Assembly: GCA_000431235.1 (NCBI GenBank)
Contig: HF988711.1
Location: 5,077 to 68,453 of the forward strand
From: Coprobacillus sp. CAG:698
GTDB lineage: Bacteria; Bacillota_I; Bacilli_A; ML615J-28; CAG-698
DNA length: 63,377 bases
Direction: 5' to 3'
The position numbers and the translations under genes are program-made. Under the pieces are notes generated by a model. The model was given only the letters and a program-made list of their open reading frames with translations. It was not told the origin of the DNA and did no database searches. Shown here piece after piece: positions 54,352 through 63,219 of the stretch (its first letter is position 1; each line of letters opens with the position of its first letter).

Positions 54352-55640
54352 ATAAAGAAATTACGAGAATTACTAATATAATAAATAAAGTTCAAGGTAT
54401 AACTGATTATCAAATTCATTATACATTTAAAACATCATGTGAATTATACTATGTTTTAAATAAATTAGAGACAGCAAGAGAAGTTGAAGTTGATGATACA
54501 AGTGTTACAATATACAAAGACTTTGAGGAATATAAAGGATCTTCAAGTTTCAGCGTGAGTTCCTCATTTTCTGACAAAGAAATCGAAGAAAAAATTATCG
54601 CTGCCTATAATAGATGTGAGTATGTAAAGAATAAATTTTACGAACTTCCAAAAAATGAAACATTTGAATGCACAAATTATGATACAAATATCACTAAAGA
54701 AAATCTTAAGAATCAAGCTCTTGAAGTTGCTAAAGCTATCTTTAAAGCAGATGTATATAAAGAGGGTTGGATTAATAGTACAGAAATATTCTTAACTGTT
54801 ACTGAAAATGAATTTGTAAATTCAAAAAATGTAGAAATAAAGTACCATACATATAAACTAATGATTGAAGTTATTCCTACGTGGAGAGGTGAAAAAGAAG
54901 AAGTAGAATTATATCTTTCAAAAGAATCAAATACGATTGACTTAGAAGACATAACAAAAACTGTCAATGAAAAGTTATTAGATGCTAAAAACAGAGGTTT
55001 AGCTGCAAATATCGATGACATAAAAGAATGCCAAGTAATTTTAGGTCTAGAGGAAACATCTAGCATATGTAAATTCTTTGCTAATCAAATATCTTACGGA
55101 ATGCAATATCGAAATATGGCTTCATACAAGTTAAATGATGAAATTCAAAAAGGTGATAATTGCGACAAATTGACTATAAAAGGTGTACCATTTATAAAAG
55201 GATCTGCTACATCATCTCCTATTGATGGCTTAGGAACAAAACTTTGTGAGAAAGAAATAATAAAAGATGGAAAAGCAATCTCGTTATTTGGAAATGCAAT
55301 GTATGGATATTATATGGGAATCGAAAAACCTACAGGAAATTTCGTAAACTTTGTTGTAGAAGGTGGAAGTTTGTCCGATGAAGAAATGCGAAAAAATCAA
55401 TATCTTGAATGTATTAATTTTTCATCATTTCAATTGGACTTATATAGCGGTTTCTTTGGTGGAGAAGTACGCCTAGGAATGTATTTTGATGGCAAAGAGA
55501 AAAAACCAGTAAGCGGATTTAGTGTAAGTGGAAACATTTATGAACTTATAAACCAAATGCATTTTTCTATAGAAAAAGGAACATGCAAAGGTTATTTAGG
55601 ACCTAAATATGCAACTTGCAAAATGAATGTGAATAAGTAA
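54348..55640 (+). CDS. tldE: TldE/PmbA family protein
   Basis: A 430-residue partner of TldD. As expected for TldE/PmbA it lacks the HExxxH motif but shares the fold; GSATSSPIDGLGTKLCEKEIIKDG and the C-terminal GVFGG-like YSGFFGGEVRLGMYFDGKE are recognisable. Its start overlaps the tldD stop and its end lies one base before the glycerate kinase start, so the three genes are co-translated. The peptide substrate is not indicated by context. Confidence 0.88.
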   Translation: MNKEITRITNIINKVQGITDYQIHYTFKTSCELYYVLNKLETAREVEVDDTSVTIYKDFEEYKGSSSFSVSSSFSDKEIEEKIIAAYNRCEYVKNKFYELPKNETFECTNYDTNITKENLKNQALEVAKAIFKADVYKEGWINSTEIFLTVTENEFVNSKNVEIKYHTYKLMIEVIPTWRGEKEEVELYLSKESNTIDLEDITKTVNEKLLDAKNRGLAANIDDIKECQVILGLEETSSICKFFANQISYGMQYRNMASYKLNDEIQKGDNCDKLTIKGVPFIKGSATSSPIDGLGTKLCEKEIIKDGKAISLFGNAMYGYYMGIEKPTGNFVNFVVEGGSLSDEEMRKNQYLECINFSSFQLDLYSGFFGGEVRLGMYFDGKEKKPVSGFSVSGNIYELINQMHFSIEKGTCKGYLGPKYATCKMNVNK

Positions 55641-55641
55641 T

Positions 55642-56700
55642 ATGAAAATATTATCAATAATAGATTCATTTAAAGGAACAATAACTTCATTAAGACTTGG
55701 AGAACTTGTAAAAGAAGAACAAGAAAAGAAAGGTAATGAAGTAAAAAGCATTGCTATAGCTGATGGTGGTGACGGTTTCTTAGATGCCATCAGTCAAAAT
55801 ATTCCTTTAGATAAGGTTTATATAAATGTTTGCGATCCGCTTTTTAGAAAAGTTGAAAGTTATTATATGCTTTCGAAGGACAAAAAAACAGCATACATCG
55901 AATTAGCCAAAGCTAGCGGAATAAATATGCTTAGAGAAGAAGAACTAAATCCATTTATAACAAGTACTTATGGATTCGGGGAAATGATTTATAATGCAGT
56001 TAAAAAAAATGTTGAAAATATAGTAATTGGAATAGGTGGCTCAGCAACTAATGATTGTGGAAGTGGAATGCTTGAAGCTTTAGGAGCAAAATTTAATGAA
56101 GGAAAATTAACAAGAATGAATAATGAAAAATTATCATTGATTGAATCATTAGATTTGTCTTTAGTTAAAGAATTATGTAAAAACATTAACGTAACAGTTT
56201 TAAGCGACGTAACTAATCCTCTATTAGGGGCAAATGGGGCAACATATGTTTTTAGTAAACAAAAAGGTTCAACCGAAAAAACTATGCCTATTCTAGAAAA
56301 CAATATAAAGCATTTTGCTTCATTCAAAGATGAATACATAAATTACCCAGGTAGTGGTGCTGCTGGTGGAGTTGGATTCAGCCTAAAAACTTTTCTAAAT
56401 GCTAAGATGGTTTCGGGAATAGATTATTTACTTGATGTAATAAATTATGATAATTTATATAAAGATTATGATTTAATTATTACAGGTGAAGGAAAAATTG
56501 ATAGCCAAAGTATGCAAGGAAAAGTTATTTCTAGCATCATAAAAAGAACAAAAGACAGAAAAATAATTCTTGTATGTGCTATTAATGAAATTAAAGATAG
56601 TCAATATGAGATTTTATCTATAGTAAATGATAAAGTTACAAAAGAAATGTCTATGAGTGATCCAGAAACATACTTTAGAATGATGATACAAAAAATATAA
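55642..56700 (+). CDS. glxK: Glycerate kinase (GlxK/GarK type)
   Basis: A 352-residue glycerate kinase of the GlxK/GarK family, which phosphorylates D-glycerate (usually to 2-phosphoglycerate). Typical motifs are IADGGDGFLDAI near residue 35, IGIGGSATNDCGSGMLEALGA near 130, YPGSGAAGGVGFSLKTFLNA near 235 and DLIITGEGKIDSQSMQGKV near 285. It starts one base after tldE and is probably translated by coupling. A terminator stands about 110 bases downstream. Confidence 0.92.
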   Translation: MKILSIIDSFKGTITSLRLGELVKEEQEKKGNEVKSIAIADGGDGFLDAISQNIPLDKVYINVCDPLFRKVESYYMLSKDKKTAYIELAKASGINMLREEELNPFITSTYGFGEMIYNAVKKNVENIVIGIGGSATNDCGSGMLEALGAKFNEGKLTRMNNEKLSLIESLDLSLVKELCKNINVTVLSDVTNPLLGANGATYVFSKQKGSTEKTMPILENNIKHFASFKDEYINYPGSGAAGGVGFSLKTFLNAKMVSGIDYLLDVINYDNLYKDYDLIITGEGKIDSQSMQGKVISSIIKRTKDRKIILVCAINEIKDSQYEILSIVNDKVTKEMSMSDPETYFRMMIQKI

Positions 56701-56806
56701 CAATACTTGCATTATTTTCCATAGTAGTGTAAAAATATAAGCATGTTATGATAAAATTTCGTAAATTTGCTTTTTAACATTCTTAATAAAATATATACAA
56801 ACTATT

Positions 56807-56834
56807 AAGCTCTCTTTTAAAAGGGGGCTTTTTT
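56807..56834 (+). terminator. Rho-independent terminator
   Basis: AAGCTCTCTTT (56807-56817) and AAAGGGGGCTT (56820-56830) pair with two G-U wobbles, followed by T. Confidence 0.75.
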
Positions 56835-56997
56835 ATTTAAAAATAATTATATATCAATAAAAATTTTAGTACATAATAATGGAAAAATTACTACGGTATC
56901 ATATGCATATAAAAAAAGATTATATCACAAGAAACATTGCAAAGAATACATAAAGTATATCGTAATAAGGTAAATTAGATAAAATTCTTAAGTAATA

Positions 56998-57040
56998 AAA
57001 GTCAAGTTAAATTGTTTATATATATAATTAACTTGACTTT
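56998..57040 (-). terminator. Terminator of the metallophosphatase gene
   Basis: A perfect 13-bp inverted repeat (56998-57010 with 57028-57040) begins 10 bases after the TAA at 57051-57053 on the minus strand and is followed by a T-rich stretch. Its position marks 57051, not 57435, as the natural gene end. Confidence 0.8.
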
Positions 57041-57050
57041 CTTTATTTTG

Positions 57051-57434
57051 TTATAATAATTTATTAATTTTACATTGATCAACTATGTTAAGTTCTCTGT
57101 CATAAAGAGTAATAGTAATTTCTTTAGAATTACTTCTAACAGTTAGTATACCTACTGTTTTATTTCCTTCTGAAAATCTTGAAGCTATTTTTTCTTTGTT
57201 ATATTCGAGAGTACCCATTTCTTGTCCTCTTTCATTATCACTTGATGGACTTTGAATATATACAGTTCCTTTTACAGAAACATTATCATTATATAATGGA
57301 TATGTTCGTACATATATGTGATTGTTATTAGCAAGAGCTAAAATAACATTATATTTATCGAAAATGTCTTTATAACGTAAGTATCCAAAATTTCTTGAAG
57401 CTCCATTAATCCCTTGAAACCAGTCATAATGTTG
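57051..57434 (-). pseudogene. C-terminal part of the metallophosphatase after the in-frame TGA
   Basis: Directly after the TGA the same frame stays open for 127 codons to a TAA at 57051-57053. It reads as the expected end of a metallophosphatase: QHYDWFQG, a strand with NVILALANNNHIYVRTYPLY, and a short beta domain. The usual metal-binding G-H-x-H is N-N-N-H here, so part of the site is already lost. It has no start codon with a ribosome binding site. It belongs to the same gene as 57435-58253. Confidence 0.75.
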
Positions 57435-58253
57435 TCAATCAATTTTATATTTGCAAGTTGTATTTTCGAGAATATCACAGAGCCACTTACGGCATTTTTG
57501 TACTTCAGTACTATCTAAAACAAATCCCATTGCTTCGTTATTTATAATAACAAATAAAGTATCTCCATATATAAAGTGATAAGCAACTCCTTGTTCTTTT
57601 CCATAACCATTTCGAGGAAAATAACTTGTTGATAAGAAATATGCAGAAGTGTTTTTAATATTTTTTCTGCTCATGAAATCATGGTTACCAAGAATATTAA
57701 CCCACATATATTTCTTCACTAAATCTTTTTCGTATAAGTCTTTCCAAAACGAATAACTACCACCCCAAGCAATAGCATCACCACCACAAAAAATAAAATC
57801 AACATCGCCTTCTGTTGATATTATTTTCTCTGTAGTATTAAAGGCATTGTTTAAGCGACTAGTAATAGGTGTATAAGCATGAAAGTCAGAAACCCAAGCA
57901 AATGAGAAATCTGTACTACCAGTTTTGAAATAATGTATATCACTTAATTCATTTTGTCCAACTTTAAACATATATTTTGTATTTGGAAGTAAATTACGTA
58001 AACAAACATGATAATGAAGAACTTTTACCTTTTCATAGAAATCTACTCTATCCTTTGTTATTGAAAAAACATTATCAAAAATATCATTATAAACATAGGT
58101 ACCAGATATTATAGTTGCTTTTTCAAAGTTTATATCATCTATTTTTGTGAATAATAATTTGCAATTGGTATTATCTAAATCAGTATGCCAACTTATATTA
58201 ATTTCCGTGTTGGCGTTTTCTCCGGGGTTTGCTATAATCATAAAACATTCCAT
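57435..58253 (-). CDS. Purple-acid-phosphatase-like metallophosphatase, cut short by TGA
   Basis: A 272-residue open segment of a calcineurin-like metallophosphoesterase with an N-terminal Fn3/PAP-N-like beta domain (1-112). Metal-binding motifs D123-x-H125 (SDFH), G-G-D159 and G-N-H191-D are intact. The last motifs lie beyond the TGA in the same frame. The whole frame, 57051-58253, would give 400 residues. No signal peptide is visible. GGAG lies 10 bases before the ATG. If TGA acts as a stop, the protein lacks its second metal-site half and should be inactive. Confidence 0.75.
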   Translation of the reverse strand: MECFMIIANPGENANTEINISWHTDLDNTNCKLLFTKIDDINFEKATIISGTYVYNDIFDNVFSITKDRVDFYEKVKVLHYHVCLRNLLPNTKYMFKVGQNELSDIHYFKTGSTDFSFAWVSDFHAYTPITSRLNNAFNTTEKIISTEGDVDFIFCGGDAIAWGGSYSFWKDLYEKDLVKKYMWVNILGNHDFMSRKNIKNTSAYFLSTSYFPRNGYGKEQGVAYHFIYGDTLFVIINNEAMGFVLDSTEVQKCRKWLCDILENTTCKYKID

Positions 58254-58280
58254 ATAAATACTCCATTATAATATGTTTAA

Positions 58281-58286
58281 ATTATA
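58281..58286 (-). promoter_or_regulatory. -10 element of the metallophosphatase gene
   Basis: TATAAT on the minus strand lies 28 bases before the ATG; no clear -35. Confidence 0.4.
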
Positions 58287-58326
58287 GCATATTTTTAAAA
58301 AATAGCCATAAGAATAATATAAAATA

Positions 58327-58355
58327 TTGCAAAAAAGATAATAATATGCTATAAT
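58327..58355 (+). promoter_or_regulatory. Promoter of the two-SIS protein gene
   Basis: TTGCAA at 58327-58332 and TATAAT at 58350-58355 are spaced by 17 bases. Confidence 0.7.
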
Positions 58356-58407
58356 GTTTACGTTAATATTATTGTTGTGAATAATGATAATCAATGGAGG
58401 TATAATC

Positions 58408-60177
58408 GTGAATTATAAAGAAGCAGCAAAGAATTTTATTGAAAATGAAAAACAATTTCATTTAGGTGTTATCCCTACAGAGCAATCTAATCCACTTACA
58501 AAGAATTTGAGTGCTACAATTGCTAAAGATACAGCAGCTGGTGTAGCAATGATTTTATCAGCTGATGTTAATATTCCAAAGGTTGCCGCAAAAACATTCA
58601 AAACTAAAGTGTTTAGAAGATTAGTTGATGACATCAAGAGAGTTATGTACGAAGATAAAAGAGTTGTTATTTCTTCAGTTGGTGCATCTGGTCGTATGGC
58701 TATTCAATTAGATGCAGCATGGAGATATTTCTGGACAAATCTTTCAAATAAATTACCTGAAAAAGCTGAAAAGTTTTTATACAATGCTAACCGAGTTGTA
58801 AGTTTTACAACTGGTGGAGATAGAGCATTAGTACAATCTGTAGAAAACTATGAAGACTATATGACATTTGGAGCACAACAAGTTCGTGATGCTAAAATGG
58901 GTGTTGGTGATGTATTATTAGGATTGTCTGAATGTGGACTTTCAGCAAGTATCAATGGTTCAGTTGTCGAAGCTGATTCAATTGGCTGTACAACATATTA
59001 TTTATATTGTAATCCAAAAGAGATTCTTTATGAAACATTAGAAAGATGTCGTAAAGTATTTGATCGTAAGACAGTTATTCAAATGCCATTATACGTTGGT
59101 AATATGGCTGTATCTGGATCAACTCGTATGCAAGTAACTACAATCGAACTATTAGTAGCTGGCGTTGCGTTAGAAATGGCAGCAAAAGAATGGTGCGAAG
59201 AAAACTTAACTGAAAAAGAATTAGAAGTTGCCGGAGTTATTGCATTAGATCCTCAAGAATATGTAAAAGAATTTAATAAAATGCATAAACAACTAGCAAC
59301 AGGAAAAGGCTTAGCAGGTTTATCACAAGTAGTTGAATTAGAAAAATCAGTTTATGAAAACAAAGGTTTAATCACTTACACTACTCATGATTATCTATTA
59401 GATATCTTAACTGATACTACAGAAAGACAACCTACATTTACTCTCCCACCATTCCGTCGTTTTAACGATACAACTTCAGAATTAAGTTGGGCATTTATTA
59501 AAGACCCTCTATATCCAACAGAGGTTGCATGGCACCATGTATTCCGTAGACCTATTACAGGACTTGATTGGACAAAAGAAGATTACATTCGTATGGGTGC
59601 AGCTCAATCAATCGTTGACAATCCTCCTCTAGTAGGAAGTGAACAAGTATTTATGTACTATATTGGTAACGAAGACGATCCATCAAGATATTCACGTAAA
59701 CCAAACTGCTTAGTATGCTTAGATATAAACGGAAGTGCTACACCTGAAGTTATGAAATGGTTTAAAGAAAATGTAACTAAATTTGAAAAAGGTGTTGTAG
59801 TCCGTATGGGTGCAATTCCAAAAGGAAAATTATATGAAAATGAAATTCATATCCCATGTAAATTTGCTAGAACTTCTAATGAACTATTAACTCATTTAAT
59901 GGTTAAATTAGCATTCAATGTTATTAGTACTGCAACTATGGCTAAGATGGGACGTGTTTGGTCAAATTGGATGATTCAAGTTCTTCCAACAAACAAAAAA
60001 CTAATTGACAGAAGTACAAGAATTATTGCTAACATTGCTAATATTCCTTACGAACAAGCATGCGAAGAATTCTTCAAATCATATCTTGGAAGAGATCCAA
60101 AAGAAGAATATCGTGAAAGCTATGTTGTTGAAACATTAAAGAGATTAGGATTTGATCCAAAAGATGACATAAAATAA
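58408..60177 (+). CDS. Two-SIS-domain sugar-phosphate protein, GKRP/MurQ-like
   Basis: A 589-residue protein, about twice the length of MurQ. The first SIS domain shows VISSVGASGRMAIQLDAAW, FTTGGDRALVQSVENYED, LSECGLSAS and GNMAVSGSTRMQVTTIELL. These match MurQ (MurNAc-6-phosphate etherase) and glucokinase regulatory protein. The MurQ catalytic Glu normally found right after L-D-A-S is replaced (D-A-A-W-R). The length and the G-G-D-R-A-L-V motif are nearer to GKRP, which has two SIS domains. The C-terminal half (about 300-589) looks like a second SIS-type region. A sugar-phosphate-binding role is likely; the reaction is unknown. The GTG at 58408 follows GGAGG; the earlier ATG lies upstream of that site. 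Confidence 0.75.
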   Translation: MNYKEAAKNFIENEKQFHLGVIPTEQSNPLTKNLSATIAKDTAAGVAMILSADVNIPKVAAKTFKTKVFRRLVDDIKRVMYEDKRVVISSVGASGRMAIQLDAAWRYFWTNLSNKLPEKAEKFLYNANRVVSFTTGGDRALVQSVENYEDYMTFGAQQVRDAKMGVGDVLLGLSECGLSASINGSVVEADSIGCTTYYLYCNPKEILYETLERCRKVFDRKTVIQMPLYVGNMAVSGSTRMQVTTIELLVAGVALEMAAKEWCEENLTEKELEVAGVIALDPQEYVKEFNKMHKQLATGKGLAGLSQVVELEKSVYENKGLITYTTHDYLLDILTDTTERQPTFTLPPFRRFNDTTSELSWAFIKDPLYPTEVAWHHVFRRPITGLDWTKEDYIRMGAAQSIVDNPPLVGSEQVFMYYIGNEDDPSRYSRKPNCLVCLDINGSATPEVMKWFKENVTKFEKGVVVRMGAIPKGKLYENEIHIPCKFARTSNELLTHLMVKLAFNVISTATMAKMGRVWSNWMIQVLPTNKKLIDRSTRIIANIANIPYEQACEEFFKSYLGRDPKEEYRESYVVETLKRLGFDPKDDIK

Positions 60178-60189
60178 TTAATTACCTTC

Positions 60190-60227
60190 AAATTACGTAT
60201 AGATATATTTCTATGCGTAATTTTTTT
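60190..60227 (+). terminator. Rho-independent terminator
   Basis: A 14-bp stem with one mismatch (60190-60203 with 60210-60223) is followed by T. Confidence 0.85.
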
Positions 60228-60280
60228 AATTTATATGAATAAGAAATAAATATATTATTTTCGAAAATATAAAAATGTGC

Positions 60281-60286
60281 TATAAT
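60281..60286 (+). promoter_or_regulatory. -10 element of the PfkB kinase-hflX unit
   Basis: TATAAT lies upstream of two mini-ORFs and the kinase gene; the -35 is weak. Confidence 0.45.
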
Positions 60287-60308
60287 TAAATTAATGCGAG
60301 GTGATAAA

Positions 60309-60385
60309 ATGAAGATGATAAGCAAGTAAGAAAAATATTAGTATTTAGAGGTGATAAAATGAACAAAAAAAGAGAAAATAATTGA
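60309..60385 (+). other. Two mini-ORFs with good ribosome binding sites in the kinase leader
   Basis: GAGGTGATAAAATGAA occurs twice, starting MKMISK-stop (60309-60329) and MNKKRENN-stop (60359-60385). The second is in frame with the kinase ATG at 60395 and ends in TGA inside the kinase's own ribosome binding site (TGAGGT). They may be a decayed duplicate of the gene start, or a translated leader. Neither encodes a recognisable peptide. Confidence 0.4.
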
Positions 60386-60394
60386 GGTAAATAT

Positions 60395-61252
60395 ATGAAT
60401 AAAAAGATATTAGTGATTGGATTATCTGGTGAATCAGTTTTTCTTAACCTTGATCACTTCAATAAACCAGGAGAAACAATACAAGCAATAGATAAAAAAA
60501 CTGAGCCAGGTGGAAAAGGATACAATCAAGCAATTGCATTAGGAAAATTAGGCTGTGATGTAACTTTTATTACAGCACTAGGAAATGATGGCTATAGTGA
60601 CGAATGTATTAGAGTGCTAAAAGAAAACAATGTCAAACCATGTATAGTATACAAAAATATTCCAGGCTCATATGCAGTTATATCTGTAGATAGCAAGGGT
60701 GAAAATAATGTCATTGTTTACAAAGGTGCAAGTGAATTAATTACTTTCGAAGATATATATAATAATTACAAACAGAATTTAGATTCTGCTGAAATAATAT
60801 TATTGCAGTTAGAATTCAATGAAGAATTAACAACACAATTAATAGATTATTTATATGAAAAAGATAAAATAATTGTTGTTAATCCAGCCCCAAGAAATTA
60901 TTTAAGTGTGGAAACATTACAAAAAGTGAATATTTTAACACCAAATGAATTTGAACTATCGCTTTTGAATATTAATAAAATAAAAGCTACAGTAATTACC
61001 ACGCTTGGGAACAAGGGGGCAAAACTAGAAAAAGACAACAAGATCTTTTCCTCATATAAAGTTAAAGCAATAGACACAACTGGAGCCGGTGATATATTTA
61101 ACGCAGGTTTAGTGTGTCAAATATCTAAAGGAAAAACAATTGAAGAAGCAATTGATTTTGCTAATGCCTGTAGTGCTTTAGAAGTAACCAAAAAAGGAGT
61201 AGTAGACGCTATACCAACTTATGACGAAGTAATTAAGTTTATGAAAGGATAA
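60395..61252 (+). CDS. PfkB family sugar kinase (ribokinase-like)
   Basis: A 285-residue PfkB-fold kinase. The first signature is PGGKGYNQAIALGKLG (about residue 40), as in ribokinases; the second contains the anion hole and catalytic Asp, D-T-T-G-A-G-D-I-F-N with D233. N-P-A-P-R and L-T-P-N-E-F-E-L are also ribokinase traits. It should phosphorylate a sugar, ribose being the best guess, in the cytoplasm. GAGGT precedes the ATG. hflX follows 5 bases downstream. The gene lies after a two-SIS protein but is separated from it by a terminator. Confidence 0.85.
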   Translation: MNKKILVIGLSGESVFLNLDHFNKPGETIQAIDKKTEPGGKGYNQAIALGKLGCDVTFITALGNDGYSDECIRVLKENNVKPCIVYKNIPGSYAVISVDSKGENNVIVYKGASELITFEDIYNNYKQNLDSAEIILLQLEFNEELTTQLIDYLYEKDKIIVVNPAPRNYLSVETLQKVNILTPNEFELSLLNINKIKATVITTLGNKGAKLEKDNKIFSSYKVKAIDTTGAGDIFNAGLVCQISKGKTIEEAIDFANACSALEVTKKGVVDAIPTYDEVIKFMKG

Positions 61253-61257
61253 AATAT

Positions 61258-62517
61258 ATGAAAGCAATATTAGTTGGCGTTAAACTAGATAATATTCAGA
61301 TAAATGATTTTGAGGATGAAATGAGTGAATTAAAGAATTTGAGTGAAGCATGTGACATAGAAGTTGTAGATTCAATTAAACAAAATTTAGATTCATTTAA
61401 TCCTGTAACTTATATTGGAAGTGGAAAAATAGAAGAAATAAAAATGTCTGTCGAAGCAAATGAAGCAGATGTTGTAATTTGCAATGATGAATTAACACCA
61501 TTGCAAATATCTAAATTATCAGAAAAAATTGATGTTCAAATTTATGATAGAACTTATTTGATTCTTGAGATTTTCAAAAGAAGAGCAAAAACTAAAGAAG
61601 CAATTCTCCAAGTTGAAATAGCATCTCTTACTTATCTATTACCAAGACTTGCTGGGATGAGGCAAGGATTGTCAAGACAAAGAGGTGCAGGTGGTGGATT
61701 TGCACATGGTAGAGGTGCTGGGGAAACCAAATTAGAACTTGATAGACGAATTAATAGTGATAAAATAAGTCAATTAAAGAAAGAATTAAAAGAACTAGAA
61801 AAAGTTCGAAGAGTTCAAAGAGAAAAGAGAACAGCAAGTGACTTGGCAAAAGTTTGTTTAGTCGGCTACACAAATTCAGGAAAGTCAACACTAATGAATA
61901 AATTCCTAGAAATAACAAACTCAAAAGATGAAAAGAAAGTATTTCAAAAAGACATGCTATTTGCAACTTTAGAAACATCATCAAGAAAGATTGACTACAA
62001 AAATGGTGGTTTTATATTAACAGATACTGTAGGATTTATTGAAAAATTGCCACATAATCTTATTGAAGCTTTTAAATCAACGCTTGAAGAAATAAAAGAA
62101 TGTGATTTAATAATTCATGTAGTTGATGGTTCAAATAGCAAACATCTATCACAAATAAAGGCAACAAATGAAGTATTAAATGAGTTGGATGTCAAAGATA
62201 TACCAGTGATATATGCATTTAATAAGATTGATAAAATTGATAATTATTTGTATATACCAAATGAATTTCCAGAAGCAATTAGAATTAGTGCTTTAAATGG
62301 ATATAATATCGATGAACTACTAAAACTTATTTTTAAGAAAACATATGGAGAATATGAATCTGTAGAAATGCTTATTCCATATGGAATGGAAAATGATTAT
62401 TATAAAATAAAGAATAAAAGCATTATTGAAACAACAAGTTATGAAGAAAAGGGTATATATGTAAAGTGTCAAATAAATAACGAAGTGAAAAACAAGTATG
62501 GTAAGTACATAATATAA
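61258..62517 (+). CDS. hflX: GTPase HflX
   Basis: A 419-residue HflX GTPase, which binds the 50S ribosome and can split stalled or stressed ribosomes. The N-terminal domain (about 1-180) includes the glycine-rich linker RQRGAGGGFAHGRGAGETKL. G1 is G-Y-T-N-S-G-K-S-T near 203-211, G3 D-T-V-G-F, and G4 N-K-I-D; the family's L-P-H-N-L-I-E-A-F-K-S-T-L-E-E follows G3. Normal family length. It is co-transcribed with the PfkB kinase. Confidence 0.95.
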   Translation: MKAILVGVKLDNIQINDFEDEMSELKNLSEACDIEVVDSIKQNLDSFNPVTYIGSGKIEEIKMSVEANEADVVICNDELTPLQISKLSEKIDVQIYDRTYLILEIFKRRAKTKEAILQVEIASLTYLLPRLAGMRQGLSRQRGAGGGFAHGRGAGETKLELDRRINSDKISQLKKELKELEKVRRVQREKRTASDLAKVCLVGYTNSGKSTLMNKFLEITNSKDEKKVFQKDMLFATLETSSRKIDYKNGGFILTDTVGFIEKLPHNLIEAFKSTLEEIKECDLIIHVVDGSNSKHLSQIKATNEVLNELDVKDIPVIYAFNKIDKIDNYLYIPNEFPEAIRISALNGYNIDELLKLIFKKTYGEYESVEMLIPYGMENDYYKIKNKSIIETTSYEEKGIYVKCQINNEVKNKYGKYII

Positions 62518-62605
62518 CAAATCAACAGATTTTAGCTTTCTTGTTGTGTTAACGAAAAAAATAAAGGTTTATAATTATTACTATTATACGAGGAGGTACT
62601 TATAA

Positions 62606-62812
62606 ATGAAATATTCATTTAAACCATTAAATAATATGCATTTATATTTTATGTATATGTTTTATTTACTTATTGTATCTATTGTTGATATAGGATGTAT
62701 CATAATGTGTTTTGATGAATTTGATGTCGCATTCTTTATAACTTGTGCAATAATTACTGCTATACCACTTTTGGTTTATATGTTTGTTAGAATTTTTTAT
62801 TCTTATAAATAA
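62606..62812 (+). pseudogene. Small membrane protein, N-terminal part of a gene split by TAA
   Basis: The 68-residue segment carries two hydrophobic helices (about 13-36 and 42-62). AGGAGG lies before the ATG. The TAA at 62810-62812 is followed in the same frame by an open stretch to 63160. The whole would be a 184-residue protein: two-helix hairpin plus a small C-terminal beta domain. Confidence 0.6.
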
Positions 62813-63160
62813 ATTATTGATGATGAATATTTAATGAAATACAAAAGAAATAACATTATTTTAAAGATAAAGATAAAAGACATAAAATATATAATAATCA
62901 AAAAAGCAAATATAATACATTTTTTAAAATTTATTATATCTTTAATTTCAGGTTATAACTTGTCAACTTCAAACGTTACAACAATGTCTATATTGTTTGA
63001 AAAATGTGAAATTTTAAATGACTCTAATAACAAAGAATTCAAAAGAAATGAAGTTATTGAAAATAAAGAACCAAATGAAAAAGAATATGTTGAAATTTTA
63101 CCATATAGAAAAATTAAAAAAATTTGTAAAATTATGAATATTGACTACAAAATAAAATAA
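62813..63160 (+). pseudogene. bPH-like C-terminal part of the split membrane gene
   Basis: In frame after the TAA, the sequence continues IIDDEYLMKYKRNNII and then I-K-I-K-D-I-K-Y-I-I-I. This is the layout of a bacterial PH-like domain after a membrane hairpin (strand with I-D/E-E, strand, K-x-x-D-I). An ATG at 62834 exists but has no ribosome binding site. The two pieces therefore look like one gene broken by a single nonsense codon at codon 69. Confidence 0.6.
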
Positions 63161-63182
63161 ACGAAAACTTTATCTAGCAATA

Positions 63183-63219
63183 AAGGTAGATATACTTTAA
63201 TTGGTGTATCTACTTTTTC
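63183..63219 (+). terminator. Rho-independent terminator
   Basis: AGGTAGATATAC pairs with GTGTATCTACTT around an 8-base loop, followed by T. It ends the split membrane gene. Confidence 0.8.

Larger units (their letters stand above)
56701..57050. other. Gene-free AT-rich gap holding two terminators
   Basis: No gene-like frame is seen. It contains the plus-strand terminator of the tldD-tldE-glxK unit (56807-56834) and the minus-strand terminator of the metallophosphatase gene (56998-57040). The rest is unstructured AT-rich sequence. Confidence 0.6.
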
